A DNA stretch of 64,000 nt from Nocardiopsis sp. TSRI0078 (lineage in GTDB: Bacteria > Actinomycetota > Actinomycetes > Streptosporangiales > Streptosporangiaceae): positions 124,001-188,000 of the forward strand of contig NZ_LWLB01000036.1 in assembly GCF_001905145.1 (NCBI RefSeq), read 5' to 3'. Within the stretch, counting starts at the first letter, position 1, and each line of letters begins with the position of its first letter. Positions 26,183-50,633 of the stretch are shown here, piece after piece. Under the pieces are notes generated by a model that ran no database searches, was not told the DNA's origin, and saw only the letters and a program-made list of their open reading frames with translations. Position numbers and translations under genes: made by a program.

Positions 26183-28571
26183 GCGGCCTGCTCCTGTCCG
26201 GACGGGGCCTTCACGGCCTCCACGATGCGGTCGGCCAAGTCCTCCACCAGCGCGCCGACGGTCGCATCGACGTCGAGTCCGTCCAGCGGAAGCTCGCACC
26301 CGAAGCGCTGTTCGGCACTGGTGAGCAGCGTCATCGCGGTGAAGGAGTCGCCGCCCACCTCCAGGAAGCCGCTGGAGGGGTCGACCGCGTCCTCGGCCCG
26401 CAGGACCGTGGCGAGCTCGGCGGAGAGGAAGGAGGTGATCTCGCCGCGGTCGGCGCCGCCCCCGGCGCCGGGGGCCTCCTCCCCCGCCTGTGCCGTCCCG
26501 GACGCCGTACCGGGCCGGGGCTCGTCGATCCAGTAGCGCCGCCTCTGGAAGGCGTAGGTGGGCACGTCGGGGTCGAACGGTGTACCCGGGGGACGAAGCG
26601 CCGCCAGGTCCAGGTCGGCTCCGGCGGTGTACAGGGCGGCCAGGGCGTCGAGGAAGACGGCGGCGCGGGTGTCGGATCCGGTGGCCAGCAGCGGGTACTC
26701 GCGGCCGTTCCACTCCAGGGCGGCGGCGTGCTCGAGGGCGTCGGCCGGTTCGGCGACCGTGCGCAGGCCCAGGCCGGTGAGGGCCGAGCTCAGCGCGGTG
26801 GCCGGGTCTGCGCCGGATCCGTCGCCGGGGACCAGTCCGGGCAGCGCCGAGGCCAGGGAGCGCACGGCCTCGGCGAGGGCGGCCGTGTCCTGGGTCAGCC
26901 GCAGGGCCACCGTACGCCCCACGGTGTCGCCGGGCCGTCCGGCCGCCAGCGCGGCGCGCAGGTTGGCGACCAGCTCGTCGGCCCCGGCGCCGGTGGCGGC
27001 GACCCTGTGGGCGAAGTCGGCACGGCCGCAGCGCAGTGTGTGGCAGGCCGAGGCCAGGTGCTTGCTCCCGGTCAGGTGGTCGCTGACACGGTCGACGAGT
27101 TCGGTCAGCGCGGCGCGGTCGCGGGCCGAGACGGTGACCAGCTCACGGCGGTCGGGCTGGAGCGCGGGGTCGTGCGGGCGGGGATCCGGCGCGGACAACA
27201 GGGCGTGTGCGTTGGTGCCGCTCAGCCCGAAGGCGCTGGCCCCGGCGACGGGCGTGCAGGTCGGCCAGGGGCGGGGCCGGTCGGGCACGTCCAGGTTCAC
27301 TCCGTCCCAGGGGATGTGCGGGTTGAGGGGACCGTCCTCGGGCCCGCGGGCCGCGGGGACGGCGCCGTTGCGGAGCATGAGGACGAGTTTGATCAGCGCG
27401 GCCACCCCGGAGGCCGCCTCCAGGTGGCCCAGGCGGGCCTTGACGCTGCCCACCAGCAGCGGTTCGTCCCGGTCGGCCCTGCCGTAGACCTCCTGGAGCG
27501 CGCCCGCCTCGATGGGGTCGCCCAGGGAGGTGCCGGTGCCGTGCGCCTCGACGTAGGAGACCTCCTCGGGGCGCAGCCCGGAGTCGGCCAGGGCGGCGCG
27601 GATGACCTCCTGCTGGGCGGGGCCGTTGGGCACGGTCAGCCCGGAGGAGGCACCGTCGTGGTTGACCGCGCTGCCGCGCAGCACCGCCAGTACGGGGCGG
27701 CCCTCCCGTTCGGCCTCGTCCAGGCGCATCAGGACCAGGGCGCCCACGCCCTCGCCCCGGCCGTAGCCGTCGGCGTTGGCCAGGAAGGGCTTGCTGCGGC
27801 CGTCGGGGGCCAGGGCCCGGCTCCGGCACAGCGAGACCATCAGCTCCGGGGAGAAGATGGCGTTGGCTCCTCCGACCAGGGCGTAGCGGCACTCGCCCCG
27901 GCGCAGGCTCCGCGCGGCGTAGTGCAGAGCCACCAGGGAGGAGGAGCAGGCGGTGTCCACGCTCACCGCGGGTCCGGACAGGCCCAGGGCGTAGGAGACG
28001 CGTCCGGCCGCGAAGGCGTGGCCGCCGCCGGTGCCGTAGTAGGGGTCGATGCCCTCCAGGTCGGCACCGCGTGTGAGACGGTCGGTGTACTCGGCGGCCA
28101 TGATGCCGACGAAGACGCCCGCGTCGCGCCGCTCGCCGCGCCGGATCGCGATTCCGGCCCGTTCCATGGCCTCCCAGGAGACCTCCAGCATCAGGCGCTG
28201 CTGCGGGTCGAGGGCCTCGGCCTCGCGCCGGGAGATCCCGAAGAACGCGGCGTCGAACCCGGCGGGGTCGTCCAGCAGGGCCGCCTTGGACACGTAGGAG
28301 GTGCCGGGCCGGTCCGGGCGCGGGTCGTACACGGAGCGCAGTCCGACCCGGTCCTCGGGGAACTCGCGGGCGGCGTTGCCCCGGCCGTTCAGGAAGTCCC
28401 AGTAGCCGTCGGGGGTGGTGAGGCCCCCGGGCAGGCGCAGGCCGGTGCCGACGACGGCCAGCGGGGCCCTGTCCCGCTCCTTGAGCTCGCGTATCTGGTC
28501 CTTGAGCCTCCGGGTGAGTGCGAGCTGTTCCTCCACGAGGCTGCGCAGATCGTTCTCTTCCACGGTCTTCC

Positions 28572-28575
<4 letters not shown>
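26179..28575 (-). CDS. Modular polyketide synthase, terminal KS-ACP module without acyltransferase
   Basis: 798 residues. N-terminal 35 residues form a docking-type coiled coil. Ketosynthase about residues 40-460 with active Cys210 in DTACSSS, EAHGTGTSLGDPIE, and the GHLEA His. Where an AT should follow there are only about 200 residues ending in the post-AT linker PTYAFQRRRYWIDEP; no GHSxGE motif exists. ACP at the C-terminus with phosphopantetheine Ser744 in GGDSFTAM, an unusual GGDS rather than GxDS motif. No KR, DH or ER: the last condensation leaves a beta-ketoacyl-ACP, the substrate needed for tetronate formation. GTG start overlaps the previous gene by 4 bases. The extender unit must be loaded by an acyltransferase acting in trans. 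Confidence 0.9.
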
Positions 28576-37415
<8,840 letters not shown>

Positions 37416-37440
37416 CGCGTTCGTCCTCGGGGTCAAAGGT

Positions 37441-43616
<6,176 letters not shown>

Positions 43617-43620
<4 letters not shown>

Positions 43621-44723
43621 GGGGTTCCTCCAGTGGCGATGGGGCCGTTGTACAGCGGCCGGATACGCATCAGGCGTCGGGTCAGCAGGCCGAGGACGGA
43701 GGCCAGTCCCCCTCGTCCGGCGTGCTGGCACAGGGCGGTGAGGGTGAGCAGGCGCGTCTGCCGAAGATGGTGGGGCGCGCCGTGAACGTCGTCGAAGGCG
43801 TAGACGCTCAGGCCTGGGTTGAGCACCGCGGCGTCGCGCCAGTCGCGGTTGGGGATGATCTCGTCGCGGGTGCTGGCCACGTAGGTGACCGGCATGCGCA
43901 GTGCGGCGATCTCGTCGGGGGCGAGGGCCAGTTCGTCCAGACGGTCGGCCAGCCCGTCGTGGCTGACGCGGGCCGCCCGGCTCAGCGCGGCGCGGGTGAT
44001 GCGGGGCATGCCCGCGCGCGCGTCGGGGTCGGTGAAGAAGGCGCGCAGGGGCGCGCCGACGGTGACCAGGCGCCGGAGGCGTTCGTCGCGCGCCGAGCAC
44101 AGCATGGCCAGGTGGCCGCCGAAACTGGGCGCCACCGCCAGGGTGGCGTCCGCGTCGCAGTCGTCCGCGACGGCGTCCATGACGGCGGTGTAGACGTCCG
44201 CCGCGTCCCGGGAGTAGGGCACCCCGTTCTCTCCCACACCGGGGAAGTCGGCGATGGCGATGGCGCAGCCCAGCCTGCGGCTCAGCCCCAGGAAGCCGCT
44301 CCACTGCTCCTTGAGCGCGACGATGCCGCCCATCATCACCACGAGCGGTGCGTCGGTCCGGGCGGGCCGGGAGAAGAGGAAGGACACCTCGTCACCGCCG
44401 ACCCGGGCGGTCCGCCTCTCCCCCGCGCCGGTCTCGGCCAGCCAGTCGGCGGTGACGGAGGCCGCGCTGCGCGCCGCGGAGACCTTGGCCGGGGTGTCGG
44501 CGCAGGGGAAACGAGCCAGGACGTACAGGTCGGCGGCCTCGGACGCGTCACCGCTCTCATGGCGGTCGGCTGCCAGGCGGGACCACTCGGTGACCCACCC
44601 GCCCTCGCCGACACCGTCCAGGTCGCGGATCCGGCCGAGCACATCCTCGATCTCGGCGTTGCTGAGACCCATGTGCCGGGCGTGGAGCCGGACGAACTCC
44701 TTCGCCTCGTCAAGCGCGCGCAT
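43617..44723 (-). CDS. Alpha/beta hydrolase, candidate tetronate dehydratase (Agg5-like)
   Basis: 368 residues: an N-terminal helical region of about 100 residues, then an alpha/beta-hydrolase core with a VAPSFGGH nucleophile elbow and an Asp/His-containing end (FDDVHGAPHH). The layout resembles FrsA-type hydrolases. In agglomerin biosynthesis, Agg5, an alpha/beta hydrolase, eliminates acetate from the acetylated hydroxymethyl tetronate to give an exocyclic methylene. By position next to an E2-type acyltransferase this gene is the obvious counterpart. Its start overlaps the FAD monooxygenase gene by 14 bases. Function inferred from cassette context rather than from catalytic motifs. Confidence 0.7.
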
Positions 44724-45948
44724 ACACGTCCTCGACGGCCATGCCGTGGGGGGCGTTCAGGACGCGGTCGAGCAGGCGGTACTTGAACGGCAGCCGGTTG
44801 ATGACGCGCAGCCGCGTCCGGCGCATCGCGGTTCCCGCGGCCGAGGATTGGGCCAGGGCCGCCTCCTGGAAGCGCTGGAAGCGGGTGACCATCGCCTTGT
44901 GTCTGCGCCGTTCGGCGACGACCTCCTCGAAGACGCCCGCGGGGACCGCGCCCTCCCGCTCCCGCAGGGCGCGTGTGATCACCGGGGTGAAGTACACCGC
45001 GTCCTGGAGGGCGAGGTTGACCCCCTGGCCCAGGATGGGGGTGCAGGTGTGGGCGGCGTCGCCGACGAGCAGCAGCCCGTCGCGGCTCCAGGTCTCCATC
45101 TCGGCGGTGAAGATCTCCAGGAAGGACGTGTCCTTCCAGGAGGTGATGTGCTCCTCCACCAGGTCGGTGAGCTGCGGGGCGACGTCTCGGATGCCCGCTT
45201 TGAACGCCTCCAGCCCCTGGGCGCGCGCGTCGGCGAGGCCGCGCTTGGGCAGGTTGTAGCCCACGCGCAGCAGGTCGGGGAAGGCGGGCAGGATCACCAG
45301 GTGCCTGTCGCCGGAGGCGACGAGGTTGCCGTCGTGTCCCCAGTCGTCGGGGCGCGGCAGCTTGAACCACAGGAAGTCGCGTTCCATCGGCTGGATGTCG
45401 GCGGGCAGGCCGGACAGCTTGCGGGTCTTGGAGAAGCGGCCGTCCGCGCCGACGACGAGCCGGGCGCGCACCTCGACGCGCTCGTCGCCGCGGCGCAGCA
45501 CACCGCCGCGCACCTCGCCGTCCTCCTCGATCAGGCTGGTCAGGTTGGCGGGGGCCATGTACGTGAAGCCCGGGTACTCGGCCGACCCGTCCAGGAACGC
45601 ACCGATGAGAGCGGGCTGGGGGATGTCGATGGGTACGGCCCCGATGGGGAAGCGCCGGTAGTCGATGTGCATCACGCGGCGGCCCCTCTCCCACTGCCCG
45701 ATGCCCGTCATCTCGACGAACCCGTGCTCGCGCAGGGCCGCCTCGAAGCCGAGCTCGCGCAGGGTGAGCACGGAACGGGCGGCGATGGTCTCGCCGCGGA
45801 AACTGCGCTCCAGCGTGGACTGCTTCTCGGCCAGCACCACGTTCACCCCGGCCCGCGCCAGGAGGTGCGCGAGGAGCCCGCCGCCGGGGCCCGCGCCCAC
45901 GACGAGGACGTCGGTGTGCACCGTACTTCCGCTCTCGCGCGCCGTCAT
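44710..45948 (-). CDS. FAD-dependent monooxygenase (PHBH fold)
   Basis: 412 residues with the FAD-binding GAGPGGG (18-24), a mid-protein ADGRFSKTRK-type DG motif, and LLVGDAAHTCTPILGQG, the GD motif that binds the FAD ribityl chain. This is the p-hydroxybenzoate hydroxylase fold used for hydroxylation, epoxidation or Baeyer-Villiger steps. Its start overlaps the E2-type acyltransferase stop by 4 bases, so it sits inside the tetronate cassette rather than at its edge. Known simple tetronate cassettes do not need it; it probably tailors the acyl chain or the ring, but the substrate is not predictable. Confidence 0.88.
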   Translation of the reverse strand: MTARESGSTVHTDVLVVGAGPGGGLLAHLLARAGVNVVLAEKQSTLERSFRGETIAARSVLTLRELGFEAALREHGFVEMTGIGQWERGRRVMHIDYRRFPIGAVPIDIPQPALIGAFLDGSAEYPGFTYMAPANLTSLIEEDGEVRGGVLRRGDERVEVRARLVVGADGRFSKTRKLSGLPADIQPMERDFLWFKLPRPDDWGHDGNLVASGDRHLVILPAFPDLLRVGYNLPKRGLADARAQGLEAFKAGIRDVAPQLTDLVEEHITSWKDTSFLEIFTAEMETWSRDGLLLVGDAAHTCTPILGQGVNLALQDAVYFTPVITRALREREGAVPAGVFEEVVAERRRHKAMVTRFQRFQEAALAQSSAAGTAMRRTRLRVINRLPFKYRLLDRVLNAPHGMAVEDVYARA

Positions 45949-46694
45949 GTCCAGTTCTCCAGTCCGTGTTTGACCTCGCCCAGCAGCTCAGCCGCGAGGG
46001 CGCCGTCGACGACCCGGTGGTCGAAGGTGAGGCTGAGGGTGAGCACCGGTCGGACGACGACCTCTCCGTCGCGTACGACCGGGGTGTCGGTGATGGTGCC
46101 GATCCCGAATCCCCAGGTCCCGCCGATCATCGGCAGGATCGCGCGCACCGGTTCGTGGCCCACCGAGGTCACCGAGAAGGTGCCCTGGAGCCGGGCCCGG
46201 CGCCGGGGATCGCGCAGCACGGCCTTGTAGAGCACGCGGACCAGGGGCAGGGGCAGGCGCTGCAGCCTGCGTACCTGCGCGAAGGGGCCGCCCGGTGTGG
46301 CGTCGTCCTTCTTGTGGTCGTCGATGATCCGCTGGATGTCTGCGACGCCGAGTCCCTGCGCGGACTCGACGGATCCGGAGAGGACGCATCGCTGGCCGTC
46401 GACGGTCTTGTCGAACAGGACCTTGGCGTGCACGTCCTCGATCGTGGCCAGCCGGGGGCGCAGGCCGTCGCGCAGGACCGTGCGGGCGTCGCTGTTGGCG
46501 GCGATCGCGTCGGCGGCGGCCTTGACGACGTAGCTGACGTAGCTGGTCCGCTCGGCCGAGGTCCCACGGGCCCGGCGCAGGGCGGTGACGTCCACGTCGG
46601 CCAGGAGGTGGACGTGGCAGGTGTTGCGGGCGTCGCGCAGGAACGCGTAGGTCTGGCGGCGCTGGGCGGGCAGGTCCCGCAGGGGCGTGCTCAC
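45945..46694 (-). CDS. E2-type (2-oxoacid dehydrogenase) acyltransferase, Agg4-like
   Basis: 249 residues corresponding to the catalytic domain of dihydrolipoamide acyltransferases/chloramphenicol acetyltransferase. The active-site HRxxDG motif is present as DHRVVDG (residues 225-231). No lipoyl or subunit-binding domain is present, so it is a free-standing transferase. In agglomerin formation Agg4 acetylates the primary hydroxyl of the RK-682-type tetronate, preparing it for elimination; that reaction is the likely role. GTG start in a GTGA overlap with the ACP gene. Confidence 0.8.
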   Translation of the reverse strand: MSTPLRDLPAQRRQTYAFLRDARNTCHVHLLADVDVTALRRARGTSAERTSYVSYVVKAAADAIAANSDARTVLRDGLRPRLATIEDVHAKVLFDKTVDGQRCVLSGSVESAQGLGVADIQRIIDDHKKDDATPGGPFAQVRRLQRLPLPLVRVLYKAVLRDPRRRARLQGTFSVTSVGHEPVRAILPMIGGTWGFGIGTITDTPVVRDGEVVVRPVLTLSLTFDHRVVDGALAAELLGEVKHGLENWT

Positions 46695-46945
46695 AGGTCG
46701 GCTCCGTCCCGAGCGGACACGTGGGGTTCGAGGACGGCCGCCATGTCGCCGAGGGTCCGGGCCCGTTCGAACGCGTCGTAGTCGAGTTCGGCGCCCAGCG
46801 CGCGTTCCAGGTAGACGAGCACGCGCAGGGCGTTGACCGAGTCCCAGCCCTCCACGTCGGCCAGGCGCACGTCCGGGCTCAGGCCGTCCTCGTCGACATC
46901 CAGGAGGTCGGCCACGACCTCGCTGGCCAGTTCCTCAGAGCGCAT
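46691..46945 (-). CDS. Stand-alone acyl carrier protein for the glyceryl unit
   Basis: 84 residues, acidic, four-helix ACP. The phosphopantetheine Ser is Ser36 in GWDSVNAL. FkbH-type systems use a dedicated small ACP to hold the glyceryl thioester. It sits directly downstream of the FkbH gene (11-base overlap), the standard order of such pairs. Confidence 0.9.
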   Translation of the reverse strand: MRSEELASEVVADLLDVDEDGLSPDVRLADVEGWDSVNALRVLVYLERALGAELDYDAFERARTLGDMAAVLEPHVSARDGADL

Positions 46946-48836
46946 CGATGATCTCCTCGCCTCGGGTGATGGTGATCCAGGCGGGCAGCGGCGGGGGCTG
47001 CGCCAGGTCGTGGTGGAAGGCCCGGGTGCCGTCGGTGGCTCCCGCCGTGTCGGTGACCTCGGTGAAGCCCGCCTCGGGGTAGAAGCCGGCGAACTTCGCG
47101 TTGCGGTCGGTCCGGGTGAAGGAGGCGGTGACCGCGGAGGCGCCGTGGCGGAGTGCGGCGCGCAGGACGCTTCCGACGATCGCGTGCTCCACGTCGCGGG
47201 AGAAGACCCGGCAGCTCATGACGATGTTGCCGATCTCCCAGGCCCCGCCGTCCCCGGGGAGGAGGGCCAGCGCGGCGATCAGTCCGTTGTCGCCGAACCG
47301 GTCGGACAGGCGCGCGGCGTAGAAGCCGCCTCCCCGGCCGGTGATCCGTGCGATCTCCTCGGCGCCGTAGCGGCGGCCGGTGAGGTTGAACTGGTTGGTC
47401 TTGGCGAACAGCTGGACCACCCGTGCGGAGTTGAGCTCGTCCAGGGGTTCCAGGGAGAGCCTGGACTCCAGGGCGTGCAGGTAGCCCTCCAGGTTGTCGG
47501 ACCCCGCCCGCAGCTGCTCACGGCCGGTCTGGGCGCGGTACATGTCGGCGCGGCCCCGGTCCTCCCGGGTGAGCCGCAGCAGGTCGACTCCGGCGGCACG
47601 GGCGACGGACAGGGCGTAGCCGCTCGGATCGGCGGGCATCTCGGGGACGGTGACCTCGGGCAGCGCATGGCGCATGAGCTCGCGCTCGGCGGGGTTGTCG
47701 TCGACGAACACCATGGCGTCGGTGCCGATGTTGAGTTCGCGGGCGAGTTCGGCGACGTTGTCCGGCTTGGGCCGCCAGTCGGCGCGGACGGCGACCAGGT
47801 CCTCGCGGGCGAGCACCATCTCGGGGTGGGTGGTGATGGCCTCCTCCGCGATGTCCGGGTCGTTCTTGGAGCTGACCGCGAGGATGACGCCCTGGCGGCC
47901 GAGGTCGCGCGCGAGTCCCTGCAGCTCGCTGAAGGCGGACCCGGGGTAGGCGCCGCCGACGCGGATGCCGCCGACGCCGTCGTCGCCGACCACCCCGCCC
48001 CACAGCGTGTTGTCCAGGTCCAGGACCAGGCACTTGCGGGCCAGTCCGAGCTCGGCGCGGGCCACCCGGGTCAGCTCCTCGGCGTAGGCGCGCAGGAAGT
48101 GGGGGGAGAACGCCTGACCCGCGATGTGGCGCATGCGGTCGTCGGCCGCCACGGTGGGGGTGTCGAGTCCGGCCGTGTCGACGACCACGACCGAGGCGTG
48201 GTCGGCGGCCAGTGCGAGGATGTCGGAGTTCATCCGGTGCCAGGCCGAGGCCAGGCGCGCACGGCCGGCGTAGTCGACGTGGCGTGCGCGGGCCAGCGGA
48301 GACAGGGGCACGGTGTTGAGGACGACGGTGCCGCCGAGGGTGCCCCGGCACGCGTGCGCCCACTCCGCCAGTTCGGCGGCGAACCCGGCGCAGCGCCGCT
48401 CGACCAGTTCGAGGTCGAGGGGATCGGCGACGGCCGACAGAACGGCCCGGTCGTCGAGCAGGCAGCTGACCACGCGGGGCTCCAGGTCGCCGAGTTCGGG
48501 TGCCCCGGTGAGGACCTCCAGCTGCCACTGGTCGAATCCGGCGGCGCGTGTGGCGGCGGCGACGCCCTCGCGGGCCAGGGCCGCGACAACCATGGGCGGC
48601 AGCGGGTCGATGGTGGAGCTGGCGAGGAAGGCGATCCGGGTCTCGCGGAAGGAACCGGACTCGGTGAGCGCGGTGCGTTGCTTGGCGCCGCCGACGAGGC
48701 GTCCGGCCGCCTCCAGGTCGAGCGGATCGGTCAGTTCGGCGATCAGCGCGCGGACCCGGCCGGGGTCGGTGCCGAGGCCGGCTCGTTTGAGGGCACGCAG
48801 TTCGGGGATCGGGCCGCGGCGGTCGGCGGTGGTCAT
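46935..48836 (-). CDS. FkbH-like glyceryl transferase/phosphatase
   Basis: 633 residues. The HAD-type core contains DLDNTLWGG at 273-281, with nucleophile Asp273 and acid/base Asp275, and further HAD segments (AVSSKND, FVDDNPAE). A C-terminal GNAT-like domain follows (about 480-610), and the N-terminal 260 residues match the extended FkbH form found in glyceryl-ACP systems. FkbH-like enzymes convert 1,3-bisphosphoglycerate to a glyceryl-S-ACP, here on the adjacent ACP. In tetronate pathways this C3 unit supplies the ring carbons and the hydroxymethyl group. ATG start overlaps the KASIII stop by 4 bases. Confidence 0.92.
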   Translation of the reverse strand: MTTADRRGPIPELRALKRAGLGTDPGRVRALIAELTDPLDLEAAGRLVGGAKQRTALTESGSFRETRIAFLASSTIDPLPPMVVAALAREGVAAATRAAGFDQWQLEVLTGAPELGDLEPRVVSCLLDDRAVLSAVADPLDLELVERRCAGFAAELAEWAHACRGTLGGTVVLNTVPLSPLARARHVDYAGRARLASAWHRMNSDILALAADHASVVVVDTAGLDTPTVAADDRMRHIAGQAFSPHFLRAYAEELTRVARAELGLARKCLVLDLDNTLWGGVVGDDGVGGIRVGGAYPGSAFSELQGLARDLGRQGVILAVSSKNDPDIAEEAITTHPEMVLAREDLVAVRADWRPKPDNVAELARELNIGTDAMVFVDDNPAERELMRHALPEVTVPEMPADPSGYALSVARAAGVDLLRLTREDRGRADMYRAQTGREQLRAGSDNLEGYLHALESRLSLEPLDELNSARVVQLFAKTNQFNLTGRRYGAEEIARITGRGGGFYAARLSDRFGDNGLIAALALLPGDGGAWEIGNIVMSCRVFSRDVEHAIVGSVLRAALRHGASAVTASFTRTDRNAKFAGFYPEAGFTEVTDTAGATDGTRAFHHDLAQPPPLPAWITITRGEEIIDAL

Positions 48837-49897
48837 CGGCCGTCGCCTCCGTCCCAGCGCAGGGCCATCCCGGAGACGACCCACTTGGAGGACTCGATGG
48901 CGGTGAGCAGCACGCGCCCTCCGTGGCCGTCGGGGGCACCGGCGATACGGCGCAGGGCCCGGTTGAGCTGGATGAACGGCAGGGCGTTGCCGTTGTTGCC
49001 GGTGTCGGCGACACAGGAGACCGCCTGCTCGGGGCGCACCCTCATGTGTTCGCGGATGCGCTCGGTCATCACCCCGTTGAGCTGCGGGGTGAGGACGTGC
49101 TCGACCTCGGCGACCGGCCAGCCGACCGACGCGGCCAGCTCCGTGAGGACCTCGGCGGCCAGGCCGGGCACGTTGGCCTCGATGGCCTTGTAGTCCTCCT
49201 CGGCCATCGGCTCGGGAACCGGCGTGCCCTTGGGCCCGGGGACCGTGGGGGCTCCCTCGGCGCCGTACCAGCGGACCAGCTGGGCCGGTTCGCGCCCCTT
49301 GCCGACGGTGCGCAGGATCATGTGCTCGGTGGTCAGCGCGGGGCCGTCTCCCTCGGACTCGACCACCGCGGCTCCCGCGCCGTCCCCGAACATCGCGAAG
49401 TTGACCATCCCGGCGGGCCCGAGCGCGCGGACCGCCTCGTCGCTGGAGGGCATCAGCCTGCGGCAGGTGTCGGCGCCGATCACCAGACCGCGTCCGGCGC
49501 CCGAGGACAGCAGGGCGCGGGCCGTGTAGAGGCCCTGGAGGGCTCCGGCGCACCCGGACGTCAGCTGGAGGACGGGCAGGTCGTCCAGACCAAGCCGGTC
49601 GGCGACGAGATTGGCCGTCGACGGCATCAGGTGGTCGGGCGAGGCCGTGGCGAGGATGAGGAAGTCCAGGTCACCCGCTCCCACGGCGGCGGACTCCATG
49701 GCCCGCCGCCCCGCGTCGGTGGCCAGTTCACCGGTGAGTTTGGGTACTCCGTCCGGACTGCCGGGATCGCACAGGTACCGGGTGCGGTTGCCGGTGATCC
49801 GCTCCAGCCACCGCTCGTGCAGTCCGAAGCGCTCAGCGAGGTCGCGGTTGGTCACGGGCTCGCCCGGCAGTACCTCGCTCAGGGCTCTGATACGCAT
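48833..49897 (-). CDS. KASIII-like tetronate-forming enzyme
   Basis: 354 residues, thiolase-fold KASIII family. Active Cys116 lies in QLTSGCAGAL. The position of the FabH catalytic His (normally PHQAN) reads TPQLNG, so the His appears replaced by Pro; the third FabH residue, Asn, is kept in TGNNGNA. In RK-682 and agglomerin biosynthesis the KASIII homologue joins glyceryl-ACP to a beta-ketoacyl thioester by C-C and C-O bond formation, closing the ring and releasing the chain. First gene of the operon; ribosome site GGGAAGAG before the ATG. The missing His supports a non-decarboxylating function. Confidence 0.88.
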   Translation of the reverse strand: MRIRALSEVLPGEPVTNRDLAERFGLHERWLERITGNRTRYLCDPGSPDGVPKLTGELATDAGRRAMESAAVGAGDLDFLILATASPDHLMPSTANLVADRLGLDDLPVLQLTSGCAGALQGLYTARALLSSGAGRGLVIGADTCRRLMPSSDEAVRALGPAGMVNFAMFGDGAGAAVVESEGDGPALTTEHMILRTVGKGREPAQLVRWYGAEGAPTVPGPKGTPVPEPMAEEDYKAIEANVPGLAAEVLTELAASVGWPVAEVEHVLTPQLNGVMTERIREHMRVRPEQAVSCVADTGNNGNALPFIQLNRALRRIAGAPDGHGGRVLLTAIESSKWVVSGMALRWDGGDGR

Positions 49898-49950
49898 TCG
49901 ACTCTTCCCATAGAGGTGGTTTCACCCGACGGTGACCAGGAAGTTCAACA

Positions 49951-49965
49951 TGGAATGAAATTCCA
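49951..49965. promoter_or_regulatory. Perfect inverted repeat before the KASIII gene
   Basis: TGGAAT-gaa-ATTCCA, 6-base arms with a 3-base centre, 54 bases upstream of the KASIII start codon. It falls within the predicted 5' leader, so it could be an operator or a small RNA hairpin. Confidence 0.45.
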
Positions 49966-50058
49966 ACATGACCCTCGCCACTCTGCTGGAAGCCGAGGTG
50001 GAGATTCCCCCGGTTCGACGCCCTGGGAACTGCCATGACCTCGCCGCCATCAACAACG

Positions 50059-50064
50059 ACATTA
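50059..50064 (-). promoter_or_regulatory. Candidate -10 element of the polyketide operon
   Basis: On the minus strand TAATGT fits TANNNT. A poor -35 (TGGTCG, 50083-50088) lies 18 bases upstream, immediately beside the phased repeats, as expected for an activator-dependent promoter. It predicts a leader of about 150 bases. Confidence 0.4.
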
Positions 50065-50087
50065 GAGTCACAAAGGACGTATCGACC

Positions 50088-50128
50088 ACCCCTAAACCAA
50101 CCCTGGAAACCCCTAGAAGACCCCTAAA
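50088..50128 (-). repeat. Helically phased direct repeats (probable activator site)
   Basis: ACCCCTAAA at 50088, degenerate ACCCTGGAA at 50100, ACCCCTAGA at 50109 and ACCCCTAAA at 50120; on the transcribed strand TTTAGGGGT-type units. Spacings of 21 and 11 bases place the three best copies on one face of the helix. SARP-family activators of antibiotic clusters bind heptamer repeats spaced 11 or 22 bases just upstream of the -35 region. Confidence 0.55.
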
Positions 50129-50633
50129 ATGGAAATCACAGCATGCGGCAACTCGGCCACGGAAAGTAAATTTGACATGCACCCCCGGAATCCAGCTCAG
50201 ATTCAAGGTGTTACTCGGAGTAGCGCCGAACTGCTTGACACCCCTGTTAGCGGGTCGACCGCGCCCCGTTCTCAGCAGACAGGGGAACGCACCCCCGCGG
50301 TGTCGGTACGAACGCCTCGGCCAATCAGGGAAGCGGAAAACCCGAATTCGCCCCGGCTTTCCCCAAGCGCCATGCCAGAGACACCGTGCATTCGACACCC
50401 CGACCGGGATGTCACCCCACGGAAACGAAAACAAAATAAGGATTAAACCGAAATGCGTTCCATCCTTGGAGTACCGCACCCCGGGAGTCCTCCGACCCAC
50501 CGCCCCGGGCTCGCCGTGCCCCTTCCGCCCGTCGGGTGACACTCCGGCGGGACGGAGAACGACGGCCTCCCCGCCGCCCTCCGGTCTAGCCTGTCGACCG
50601 CACGCACCCTGCACCCGACAGAACACGGTGATC

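Larger units (their letters stand above)
49898..50633. other. 736-base intergenic control region of the cluster
   Basis: No gene is supported; the largest frame (plus strand, from 50129) has weak third-position bias. It lies between the divergent polyketide operon and aldo/keto reductase gene and is markedly more A/T-rich than the surroundings. It holds four phased direct repeats, a candidate minus-strand promoter and a perfect inverted repeat, listed separately. Confidence 0.6.

Noticed and set aside
50129..50446. A 105-codon plus-strand frame in the control region
   Set aside because: Third positions show little GC bias, there is no ribosome site and no recognisable domain; the region is better explained as regulatory.
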